From NCBI GenBank assembly GCA_937911045.1, contig CALEPX010000030.1, positions 8,774 to 72,773 on the forward strand: DNA of 64,000 nt. The letters are read 5' to 3'. The translations under genes were made by a program, and so were the position numbers. This stretch comes from an uncultured Fretibacterium sp. GTDB taxonomy: Bacteria > Synergistota > Synergistia > Synergistales > Aminobacteriaceae. The notes under the pieces are model-generated. The model saw only the letters and a program-made list of their open reading frames with translations. It made no database searches and had not been told where the DNA came from. This document shows positions 18,258 to 25,809 of this stretch, one piece after another (the first letter of the stretch is position 1; each line of letters begins with the position of its first letter).

Positions 18258-18962
18258 ATGAAACGAAGCAAACGTTACAGGGCTGCTGCTGAAAAAGTCG
18301 AAGGCGGGAAATTATACTCGCTCCGAGAGGCAGTAGAACTCGCGAAACAAGTTGCAACAGCGAAATTCAACGAGGCAATCGAAGTCCACGTGCGCTTGGG
18401 AATAGACCCACGACACGCAGATCAGCAGGTTCGTTCGACAGTCACGCTCCCACACGGAACAGGCGTCACGAAAAAAGTCCTCGTAATTACGACAGGTGAA
18501 AAAATCAAAGAAGCTCAGGATGCCGGCGCGGATATAGTCGGCGGTGAAGATATAGTTCAGCAAATTCAGGGCGGCTTCATGGATTTCGACGCTGTAATCG
18601 CAACTCCGGATATGATGAAGTTAGTCGGACGTTTAGGAAAAGTTTTGGGTCCCAGAGGCTTGATGCCCAGCGCAAAAACCGGAACAGTCACGTTTGAACT
18701 CGAAAACGCAATTAAAGAAATCAAAGCTGGTCGTGTTGAGTTCAGAGCTGACAAGGCAGGAATCACACATAACGCTGCAGGTCGCAGAGATTTCTCGGCA
18801 GATGACTTGTATGACAACGTGAAGGCGTTATTGCAGGCGATTTACAGAGTTCGTCCGGCTTCGGTCAAAGGCGCATACGTCAAAAGCATCGCAATCACTT
18901 CGACGATGGGACCGGGAATCATGGTCGATACAACACTGGCACAGAAAGAAGTCACGGTGTAA
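18258..18962 (+). CDS. rplA: 50S ribosomal protein L1
   Basis: Forms the L1 stalk on 23S rRNA. 234 residues with the family's VRLGIDPRHADQQVR, the DMMKLVGRLGKVLGPRGLMP stretch and KAGITHNAAG. AGGAGG precedes ATG 18258. Its downstream gap holds the L10 leader. Confidence 0.97.
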   Translation: MKRSKRYRAAAEKVEGGKLYSLREAVELAKQVATAKFNEAIEVHVRLGIDPRHADQQVRSTVTLPHGTGVTKKVLVITTGEKIKEAQDAGADIVGGEDIVQQIQGGFMDFDAVIATPDMMKLVGRLGKVLGPRGLMPSAKTGTVTFELENAIKEIKAGRVEFRADKAGITHNAAGRRDFSADDLYDNVKALLQAIYRVRPASVKGAYVKSIAITSTMGPGIMVDTTLAQKEVTV

Positions 18963-18990
18963 AATATAAATCAGCTTTCCAGATATTTAT

Positions 18991-19085
18991 TTCCATAGAC
19001 AGCAGGTGCTTCACGCTCAATATCCTGCTCAGGAAGAGTGAAAATTCTCGCAGCATAAACTTGCTGTGTTAGGATTGTCTAGTCA
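18991..19085 (+). ncRNA. ribosomal protein L10 leader
   Basis: The region shows the L10(L12)4-binding leader plan: an AGACAGCAGG start arm near 18997, the CACGCTCAATATCCTGCTC core, and the matching TGCTGTGTTAGGATTGTCT closing arm near 19064-19082. Binding of L10-L12 to this RNA represses rplJ-rplL in known bacteria. It is followed directly by a terminator-like hairpin. Confidence 0.75.
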
Positions 19086-19103
19086 AGAGAAAATTAGAAA
19101 ATT

Positions 19104-19137
19104 ACTCCTCCTGAAGAAATATCACGGGGGAGTTTTT
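19104..19137 (+). terminator. attenuator/terminator after the L10 leader
   Basis: Stem ACTCCTCC / GGGGGAGT (8 pairs) and five T. It lies before rplJ, so it either ends rplA transcripts or works with the leader as an attenuator. Confidence 0.75.
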
Positions 19138-19178
19138 GATATATTAAATTAATCATAACAGGAGGTGAATTAATAAAT

Positions 19179-19721
19179 ATGCCAGCAAAGATCAAGTATG
19201 AACTCGTTGCAGATTTGAGAGCAAAACTCGAACGTTCCAGCGCAGTATTCGTCGGAGAATATCGCGGAATGACAGTGGCTCAGGCTACAGCGTTGAGAGC
19301 AAAGGTTCGTCAGGCGGGCGGTGAATTGAAAATTGCGAAGAATACGCTATTCGAGATCGCAATGAAAGAAGCCGGAAAAACCCCGTTGCCCGATGAGTTG
19401 ATGGCAGGGCCGAATATTTTCGCGCTGTGTTACGATGATCCGGTCAGCGTCGCAAAAGTCCTGAAGGAATACGCTAATGACAAAACTCAGAAAGCGTTCT
19501 TTCTTAAGGGCGGCATTCTCGAAACTCAGGTTTTGAGCCTTGAACAGCTGAACGCACTCGCAGATTTGCCGTCAAAGGACGTAATGCTCGGAATGGTCGT
19601 AAGAACGATTGCAGCACCGATTTCCGGATTGGTCAACGCACTCGCCGGAAACGTTCGCAATTTGGTCAACTGTCTCGCACAAATCCGCGACAAAAAGCAG
19701 GAATCTGGAGAGGCAGCGTAG
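19179..19721 (+). CDS. rplJ: 50S ribosomal protein L10
   Basis: Anchors L7/L12 dimers to the ribosome stalk. 180 residues with the family's VFVGEYRGMTVAQATALRAKVRQ and GELKIAKNTLFEIA near the start and a helical L12-binding tail. AGGAGGTG lies before ATG 19179. Probably controlled by the leader upstream. Confidence 0.96.
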   Translation: MPAKIKYELVADLRAKLERSSAVFVGEYRGMTVAQATALRAKVRQAGGELKIAKNTLFEIAMKEAGKTPLPDELMAGPNIFALCYDDPVSVAKVLKEYANDKTQKAFFLKGGILETQVLSLEQLNALADLPSKDVMLGMVVRTIAAPISGLVNALAGNVRNLVNCLAQIRDKKQESGEAA

Positions 19722-19788
19722 AATTAGCAAGTTAAAGTAATTATTTATTTAATATCGCGTAAAAATTTTTATCGGAGGAATATTTATC

Positions 19789-20166
19789 ATGTCAAAAGAA
19801 GAAATCATTCAGGCTATTGAAACAATGTCAGTTCTTGAGCTTTCGGAATTGGTGAAGGCTCTCGAAGAAAAATTCGGTGTGTCAGCTTCAGCAGCTCCCG
19901 TCGCAATGATGGCTATGCCCGGTGCAGCAGCCGCAGCAGCTCCAGCAGAAGAGAAAACTGAGTTCGACGTTGTGTACAAAGGTCCCGGAGCAAATAAGAT
20001 CGCAGTAATCAAAGTCGTTCGCGAAATTACGTCACTTGGTCTTAAAGAAGCAAAAGAACTCGTTGACAATCCGCCGAAGAACGTCAAAGAGGGCGTTTCC
20101 AAAGAAGAGGCTGAGGAAATCAGGAAGAAACTCGCTGATGCTGGCGCGGATGTCGAGGTTAAGTAA
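19789..20166 (+). CDS. rplL: 50S ribosomal protein L7/L12
   Basis: Flexible stalk protein that recruits translation factors. 125 residues: N-terminal dimer helix pair, Ala/Pro hinge (AAAAAAPAEEKTEF), and C-domain with the GLKEAKELVDNPPK motif. ATCGGAGGA precedes the ATG. A terminator follows. Confidence 0.97.
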   Translation: MSKEEIIQAIETMSVLELSELVKALEEKFGVSASAAPVAMMAMPGAAAAAAPAEEKTEFDVVYKGPGANKIAVIKVVREITSLGLKEAKELVDNPPKNVKEGVSKEEAEEIRKKLADAGADVEVK

Positions 20167-20189
20167 TCAGGCGAAATGCTTGAGAATGG

Positions 20190-20215
20190 GCGGTCACGTG
20201 CAGACCGCTTTTTTT
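20190..20215 (+). terminator. terminator of the rplJ-rplL unit
   Basis: Stem GCGGTC / GACCGC with a 7-base loop and seven T. Confidence 0.9.
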
Positions 20216-20254
20216 GTAAACGTGTAAATGTGTAAATGATGGAGGCTAACGGAA

Positions 20255-20602
20255 ATGATTCAGACTAATAAGAAGAAAATGTTCGTAATCGGATTAATCG
20301 TGGTAGTTTTTTTGCTGAATGTCGTATGGACGGTTCTGCAAAACAAATTCGCCCCCAAAGTCGATGAACTCAAAGCCGGAATGCTGCGACTTGAACAGAG
20401 GATTAGCAAGTTAGAATCAAGCGGAATTTCGGATATTGCGACGCTCAAAGAGGAATTTGCAAATCTGAAAGTGTTCTCGGATTCATTCTCGGAAAATATA
20501 AGCGAATCACTCAAATTTGAGGAAGAACGTTTGGCAACACTTCAGGGTCAGGTTGAAGCCCAGAAAATTCGCATCGAAGCACTCAAGAAAATCGCTCAGT
20601 AA
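20255..20602 (+). CDS. small membrane-anchored coiled-coil protein, function unknown
   Basis: 115 residues. One membrane helix at about residues 8-27 (MFVIGLIVVVFLLNVVWTVL), then a heptad-rich helical region to the end (LRLEQRISKLES, EERLATLQGQVEAQKIRIEALKK), so it is probably a signal-anchored protein with a coiled coil outside. No family recognised. GGAGG precedes ATG 20255, and a terminator follows, so it stands alone. Confidence 0.7.
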   Translation: MIQTNKKKMFVIGLIVVVFLLNVVWTVLQNKFAPKVDELKAGMLRLEQRISKLESSGISDIATLKEEFANLKVFSDSFSENISESLKFEEERLATLQGQVEAQKIRIEALKKIAQ

Positions 20603-20630
20603 TAATCGCAAATAATCGCAAATCATCGCG
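20601..20630. repeat. 10-bp tandem repeat
   Basis: AATAATCGCA occurs twice in a row and a third time with changes, starting at the stop of the preceding gene. Confidence 0.85.
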
Positions 20631-20645
20631 AAAACTCACACAATG

Positions 20646-20674
20646 CCCCGGCAATCTCACGCTGGGGTATTTTT
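20646..20674 (+). terminator. Rho-independent terminator
   Basis: Stem CCCCGGC / GCTGGGG with an 8-base loop, then TATTTTT. Confidence 0.8.
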
Positions 20675-20699
20675 CACGTAATAAATCACGCAATAAATC

Positions 20700-21824
20700 A
20701 TGAATCACGAGATAATATTAATCAAGCAGGAAAATTATAACCAGAATGAGATCGATAGCTCAATTTTGCGCGCGTTCGAGTATTTCGGAGGTCTGACAAA
20801 ATTCGTTAGTAGCGGCGATAATGTTTTATTAAAAGTGAATCTTGTCTCAGGTCATTCTCCCGAGAAAAGAATTACGACTGATCCGTCAATCGTCAAATCT
20901 GTCGCAAAAATGCTTTTGGATTTAGGCGCAAAACCCTTTATCGCGGACAGTCCCGGAATCGATAATTTCTCACGCGCCGCAGAGAAAGCCGGCTTCACAA
21001 AAATCGCTGACGAGCTGAAAATTCCGTGCGTAGAACTTGATGAGCCAATCGAAGCTCCGGTTGCAAAAAATCTCGCGTATAACAAGATCAAATTATCACG
21101 CAAAGTCTTAGAAGCTGACAAAGTTATTAATCTCGCAAAAATGAAAACTCACGGGCAAATGCTGCTCACACTCGCCACGAAAAATCTCTTCGGATGCGTC
21201 CCGGGAAGATTAAAGGCTGGCTGGCATTACAACGTTGGATTAGATCGCGTAAAATTTGCGTCGTTATTGCTGGATATTCACGCTCTTGTCAAACCAGTAA
21301 TTTCGATTCTTGACGGCGTAATCGGAATGCACGGCGATGGTCCAACTAGTGGCGATCCCTTCAAATTCGGCTTAATCGCAGCGACAACGAATGCTCCGAA
21401 ACTGGATTTTCACCTGTGCAGAATGATGGGCGCGGAACTCGAAAATTACCCGTTATGGCTCGCGGCAAAATCACGAAATTTTCCGGAATGCGAATTGACA
21501 CCCGAAGATTTACACGGCGATTTCGGATCAGGCTTCGTTTTCCCGGGCGTGAAAATTCCCAAAACTCAAAGTATGCGCCTGCTCCCGAAGATCAAGTTTC
21601 TCGAAAGATTAATGACATCAAGACCCGTTCACATTCCAGAGAAATGCGTTGGCTGCGGAAGATGTCAGGACGTTTGCGCGGCTCATGCCCTGAAACACGA
21701 AAATCGCAAATTAACGTTCGATTACGCGAAATGTATCCGGTGCTATTGCTGTCACGAAATGTGTCCTGTGAAGGCGATAAAATTCCGGGAAAGTTGGCTC
21801 GTGAAATTGCTCTCGAAAATCTAA
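20700..21824 (+). CDS. DUF362 protein with two [4Fe-4S] ferredoxin clusters
   Basis: 374 residues. The first 290 match DUF362 (GDNVLLKVNLVSG, ITTDPSIVKSVAK, KTHGQMLLTLATKNLFGCVPG), a family tied to anaerobic redox chemistry without an assigned reaction. The C-terminus holds two four-Cys motifs, CVGCGRCQDVC and CIRCYCCHEMCP, each followed by or preceding the usual Pro-type pattern. Soluble. The ATG at 20700 has no clear ribosome site. It precedes an amino-acid transporter with its own promoter region. Confidence 0.85.
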   Translation: MNHEIILIKQENYNQNEIDSSILRAFEYFGGLTKFVSSGDNVLLKVNLVSGHSPEKRITTDPSIVKSVAKMLLDLGAKPFIADSPGIDNFSRAAEKAGFTKIADELKIPCVELDEPIEAPVAKNLAYNKIKLSRKVLEADKVINLAKMKTHGQMLLTLATKNLFGCVPGRLKAGWHYNVGLDRVKFASLLLDIHALVKPVISILDGVIGMHGDGPTSGDPFKFGLIAATTNAPKLDFHLCRMMGAELENYPLWLAAKSRNFPECELTPEDLHGDFGSGFVFPGVKIPKTQSMRLLPKIKFLERLMTSRPVHIPEKCVGCGRCQDVCAAHALKHENRKLTFDYAKCIRCYCCHEMCPVKAIKFRESWLVKLLSKI

Positions 21825-21851
21825 GTTGCGAATCATTGCGAAAAAATTTGC

Positions 21852-21857
21852 TATAAT
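21852..21857 (+). promoter_or_regulatory. candidate -10 box for the ABC operon
   Basis: TATAAT 44 bases before the binding-protein start; no convincing -35 at normal spacing. Confidence 0.4.
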
Positions 21858-21900
21858 TGCGCAAGTTTGAAATTTAATTCAACGGAGGTTGTATTGTGTC

Positions 21901-22845
21901 ATGAAAAAAATCTTGGCATTAGCGTTATGTTTATTACTGGTTGCGTCTGTCGCGTTTGCGTCGGATTTGGGCAGCCTCATGAAGTCCGGCTCTGAAAATT
22001 CGGCTGTGCAGGAAGCAGTCAAAAGTGCCGTCAAAGATGCCGTGAAAGAAAGCATTAAAGAGGGCGTGAAAGAAGCTGTAACTGATGCGGTCAAAGAAGC
22101 TATGGACGATGGCAAATTACACGGAAACGATCAGCTCAAGACTTCAAAACTCGCAGCTCAGAGAGGCACCGTCGGTCAAATGCTCGCTGAAGAATTACTC
22201 GGCGACAAGAAAGGCGAATTGCTCACGACCTACGAGAAATATACGGACGCAGTGATGGCTCTCAGACAAAAGAAAGTTCGCGCAATCGTTATGGACGAGA
22301 TGCCAGCAAAAAGATTCCTGCGTTCAGTCGATGGCTTGATGATTATGCCCGAGGAATTGTCAACTGAGAATTACGCAATCGGCTTCAAGAAGGGTAATTC
22401 GGAATTGCTCGAACAAGTCAATAAGATTCTCAACGAAATGAAGGCTGACGGAAGTTTGAAAGCTATAATCGAGAAGTATTACACGAATGATATTTCAAGC
22501 TTCAAACCCGAAAATATTGACATGAACCCGGCTGCGAAAAACGGTGATTTAATCGTCGGAACTGAAGCAGGCTTTGCTCCGTACGAACTTAAATCCGGAA
22601 ACGGCTTTGTCGGAATTGACGTCGAAATGTGTGCAGCAATCGCGAAGAAACTCGATCGCAAACTCGTGATCATGAACATGAATTTTGACTCACTGCCAAC
22701 AGCAGTATCAACAGGAAAAGTCGATATGATCTGCGCAGGCATTACAGTTACGGACGAGAGAAAACAGAACATGGATTTCTCGGTCGATTATATCGAAGGC
22801 GCAAAACAAGTTGCATTAATTAACGCAGATGACTACTCGAAATAA
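21901..22845 (+). CDS. amino-acid ABC transporter binding protein with permuted lobes
   Basis: 314 residues, exported (signal peptide 1-20). SBP_bac_3 proteins normally run N-lobe, C-lobe, C-terminal helix. Here residues about 79-197 are the C-lobe (RGTVGQ, the Asp of VMDEMPA at 132, NYAIGFKKG, ADGSLKAIIEKYY) and residues about 215-310 are the N-lobe (IVGTEAGFAPYE, GIDVEMCAAIA, Arg 287 of TDERK). Both ligand-contact residues are kept, so a folded permuted protein is likely. Residues 34-70 form a VKEAVKDA amphipathic helical repeat. GGAGG is at 21884-21888. The permease overlaps its end by 17 bases. Confidence 0.85.
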   Translation: MKKILALALCLLLVASVAFASDLGSLMKSGSENSAVQEAVKSAVKDAVKESIKEGVKEAVTDAVKEAMDDGKLHGNDQLKTSKLAAQRGTVGQMLAEELLGDKKGELLTTYEKYTDAVMALRQKKVRAIVMDEMPAKRFLRSVDGLMIMPEELSTENYAIGFKKGNSELLEQVNKILNEMKADGSLKAIIEKYYTNDISSFKPENIDMNPAAKNGDLIVGTEAGFAPYELKSGNGFVGIDVEMCAAIAKKLDRKLVIMNMNFDSLPTAVSTGKVDMICAGITVTDERKQNMDFSVDYIEGAKQVALINADDYSK

Positions 22846-23662
22846 TAATAATTTGCAGGATTTGCAGAAACGTTACGGCATGGGTCGTGGGGATATTGTC
22901 CTCGCGGTCTGTGCCGTAATTTTGTTGTGGTTGTTGTACAGGTCGGGATTTTTCACGGTTGAGTCATGGGCGGATTTCGGTCGAAGATTTGAGCAGAATT
23001 TCATTCGTGAGTCGCGCTACATGATGCTCGTGAATGGTCTCAAGTCTACGATTTTCATGACGTTTTTCTCGACGCTGCTGGGAATTGCAGTGGGCTTAAT
23101 CCTGAGCGTTATTCGTGTCGCGCACAAAGGCGGAGTTCGAATCCCGTTTCTGAATTGGCTGGCGAATTGCTATATTACAGTCCTGAGAGGCACGCCCGTT
23201 ATGGTGCAGTTGTTAATCTGGAACTTCACGATTTTCGCGTCGGCCAGAACTCTGAATTTGCAGTACATAGCGATTCTTGCGTTTGGATTAAATTCCGGAG
23301 CATATATCGCAGAAATTTTCCGCGGCGGAATTGAATCGATTGACGGCGGTCAAATGGAAGCTGCGAGATCTCTGGGATTGTCGTACGGAAAGTCGATGCG
23401 CTTCGTGATTTTGCCGCAAGCTGTCCGAAACGTAATTCCGATGCTGTTCAACGAGTTCATAGCGTTATTAAAAGAAACTTCTGTGGCAGGCTATATCGGA
23501 ATCGATGACTTGACGCGCGCCGGTCAGGATATTCAATCGCTCACAATGGAACACTCACAGCCGTTAATAATGGTCGCGTTGATATATCTGGCAATCGTGT
23601 TGTTATTGTCGCACTTGATCAAACGGCTCGAAAATTGGCTCAGTCGCAGCAAGAGGGGGTAG
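22829..23662 (+). CDS. amino-acid ABC transporter permease
   Basis: 277-residue inner-membrane subunit of the polar amino-acid type. It has about five membrane helices, the conserved LRGTPVMVQLLIWNF segment and the EAA-loop (GGIESIDGGQMEAARSLGLSYGKSMRFVILPQA). A 30-residue Asn-rich cytoplasmic lead precedes the first helix. The ATG at 22829 lies within the binding-protein gene and lacks a strong ribosome site; ATG 22880 is a possible later start. Paired with the ATPase 7 bases on. Confidence 0.9.
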   Translation: MTTRNNNNLQDLQKRYGMGRGDIVLAVCAVILLWLLYRSGFFTVESWADFGRRFEQNFIRESRYMMLVNGLKSTIFMTFFSTLLGIAVGLILSVIRVAHKGGVRIPFLNWLANCYITVLRGTPVMVQLLIWNFTIFASARTLNLQYIAILAFGLNSGAYIAEIFRGGIESIDGGQMEAARSLGLSYGKSMRFVILPQAVRNVIPMLFNEFIALLKETSVAGYIGIDDLTRAGQDIQSLTMEHSQPLIMVALIYLAIVLLLSHLIKRLENWLSRSKRG

Positions 23663-23668
23663 CGAATC

Positions 23669-24418
23669 ATGATTATCGAGATCGAAAATCTGCACAAGTC
23701 ATTCAAGCTCAACGGCAGAAGCGAAGAATTACACGTCTTGAACGGAATCACAACCGGCATTAATAAAGGCGAGAGAGTTTCCGTGATTGGTCCGTCGGGT
23801 TCTGGCAAAAGCACGTTTCTACGCTGCATAAATCGCATGGAAGAGCCAACGTCCGGCAGCATAAAATTCAACGGTCAGGATATTACGTCCGAAACTTGCG
23901 ACATAAACGAAATTCGCAGGCATATCGGAATGGTGTTCCAGCATTTTTATTTATTCCCGAATTTGACGGTCAGAGAGAATTTGACGCTCGCACCGGTTCA
24001 GCACAAGATTTACACGCCCAAAGAAGCCGATGACAGAGCGAAAGAATTATTATCACGCGTTGGATTACTCGACAAACTCGACGAATGGCCCGACAGATTA
24101 TCCGGCGGTCAGAAGCAACGTGTCGCAATCGCACGAGCTTTGGCTGTGAATCCTGACGTGCTGTTATTCGACGAGCCAACCAGCGCACTTGATCCGGAAA
24201 TGATCGGTGAAGTTCTCGCAGTCATGAAGGAACTCGCGGACTCAGGCATGACGATGTATCTTGTCACGCACGAAATGGGCTTCGCGAAGGAAATCTCTGA
24301 CAGGATATTATTTATCGATAAGGGCGTAATCAGCGAAGAAGGTACACCGTCGGATATTTTTGATAATCCCAAGCAGCCAAGAACGATTGAATTTCTGTCA
24401 AAAGTTTTGAGACGCTAA
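23669..24418 (+). CDS. amino-acid ABC transporter ATP-binding protein
   Basis: 249 residues, GlnQ/HisP type. Walker A GPSGSGKST near residue 38, Q-loop FQHFYLF, signature LSGGQKQR near residue 142, Walker B VLLFDEPTSALDP, and switch His VTHEM. It lacks the extra C-terminal domain seen in the second ATPase of this window (45535). Last gene of the permuted-binding-protein operon. Confidence 0.93.
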   Translation: MIIEIENLHKSFKLNGRSEELHVLNGITTGINKGERVSVIGPSGSGKSTFLRCINRMEEPTSGSIKFNGQDITSETCDINEIRRHIGMVFQHFYLFPNLTVRENLTLAPVQHKIYTPKEADDRAKELLSRVGLLDKLDEWPDRLSGGQKQRVAIARALAVNPDVLLFDEPTSALDPEMIGEVLAVMKELADSGMTMYLVTHEMGFAKEISDRILFIDKGVISEEGTPSDIFDNPKQPRTIEFLSKVLRR

Positions 24419-24481
24419 GAATTTGTGATAGAATCGCGAATCGTGTAAAAATATTTTTCGAAAGGAAGCGAAGTTTTTATC

Positions 24482-25138
24482 ATGGCGGAAATAGTAACGT
24501 TAGTGATGGAATCGCGTGAGAAGACAGGCAAAGGCGAGAATCATCGTCTCAGAAAAGCAGGTTACGTACCTTGCATTATTTACGGTCCGGAGATTCAAGA
24601 AAATATCAAAGGCAAGTTGAATGCTCGTGACGTTCAGAAAGTTTTGGCAGGACGCTGGGAGTCAGCAAGATTCAGCGTTAAATTGCCAAGCGGCGAAGAT
24701 GAGTTGTGCATTATCCGTGAAGCTCAGAGACACCCGTTGACAGATGCACCGTTGCATATTGATTTCCTGCACTTGGTACGCGGCAAAAAGATCAAAATGA
24801 ATATTCCGGTTGAAGTCGTCGGAGCAGAAGATTCTCAGGGTATCAAAGACGGCGGAGTTCTGGAAGCTACTCACGAACTCGAAGTTGAAACGCTGCCTAT
24901 GAGCATTCCTGATGTTATCAAAGTTGACGTGTCGGGCTTGAACGTTGGAGACGCAATTCACGCGAAAGATCTGGTGTTACCTGAGGGTGTTGAGTTAATG
25001 GTCGAACCGGACGAAGTTGTCGCGATAATCGTAACGTCACGAGGTGTTGAGGACGCAGCTCCTGAGGAAGAACAGCCGGCAGCCGCAGATGTTGAAGTCG
25101 TAGCGAAGGGCAAAGCAGCTAAAGAAGAAGCCGAATAA
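24482..25138 (+). CDS. rplY: 50S ribosomal protein L25 (Ctc form)
   Basis: 5S rRNA-binding protein of the long TL5/Ctc class, 218 residues: an L25 domain at 1-95 (REKTGKGENHRLRKAGYVPCIIYG) and a beta C-domain (MNIPVEVVGAEDSQGIKDGGVLE). The tail is Ala/Glu/Lys-rich. AAAGGAAG lies upstream. The rplY-pth pair, 9 bases apart, is common. Confidence 0.93.
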   Translation: MAEIVTLVMESREKTGKGENHRLRKAGYVPCIIYGPEIQENIKGKLNARDVQKVLAGRWESARFSVKLPSGEDELCIIREAQRHPLTDAPLHIDFLHLVRGKKIKMNIPVEVVGAEDSQGIKDGGVLEATHELEVETLPMSIPDVIKVDVSGLNVGDAIHAKDLVLPEGVELMVEPDEVVAIIVTSRGVEDAAPEEEQPAAADVEVVAKGKAAKEEAE

Positions 25139-25147
25139 TTTTTTCAA

Positions 25148-25702
25148 ATGCGACTTGTAGCAGGTTTGGGCAATCCCGGCACGCAATATGTTTTCACACG
25201 CCATAACATGGGTTGGCTATGTGTCGATCATTTCGTGGCGAATCATTCTCTGGGAGAATCGCAGGAGAAATTTCAGTCGCAATTCTGGAAATCTGGAGAC
25301 GTAATTTTTCTGAAGCCGCTGACGTTCATGAATCTTAGTGGGCGCGCGATAATCGAAGCCGTGAATTTCTACAAGATCGAACTCGAAAATATCCTGGTAG
25401 TTTACGATGACATGGCGTTACCGTTTGGGAAGTTGCGAATGCGAATGAAGGGCAGTGCGGGCGGTCATAACGGAATGGTGTCGATAATTTCGGAGTTAGG
25501 CAGCACGGAATTTCCCAGATTGCGAATCGGAATTGGCAAGGCGCAATCGAGCATGATAAATCACGTTCTGGGACATTTGAGCGATGATGAAAGACTTGAG
25601 CTTCCAAAAATTCTGGACTTAGCTGAATCAGGAATTGAATCTTGGCTGAGTGACGGGATTGACAAGGCGATGTCAAAAGTGAACTCGATGAAAAACGAAT
25701 AA
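25148..25702 (+). CDS. pth: peptidyl-tRNA hydrolase
   Basis: Releases peptides from dropped-off peptidyl-tRNA. 184 residues with GLGNPGTQYVFTRHNMGW at the start (catalytic His 20), KPLTFMNLSG, VVYDDMALPFGKLRMR and GGHNGMVSI. Full length. A terminator follows. Confidence 0.95.
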   Translation: MRLVAGLGNPGTQYVFTRHNMGWLCVDHFVANHSLGESQEKFQSQFWKSGDVIFLKPLTFMNLSGRAIIEAVNFYKIELENILVVYDDMALPFGKLRMRMKGSAGGHNGMVSIISELGSTEFPRLRIGIGKAQSSMINHVLGHLSDDERLELPKILDLAESGIESWLSDGIDKAMSKVNSMKNE

Positions 25703-25729
25703 TAATTACGCAAAATATGCAGTGAAAAG

Positions 25730-25755
25730 CTCTCGAAAAAATCGGGAGTTTTTTT
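25730..25755 (+). terminator. terminator of rplY-pth
   Basis: Stem CTCTCGA / TCGGGAG (one G-T pair), then seven T. Confidence 0.85.
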
Positions 25756-25809
25756 GTTAGCTATGATATTATGGACTTGAAAAATTTTCCCAAGGAAGGA
25801 ACGATGTTA

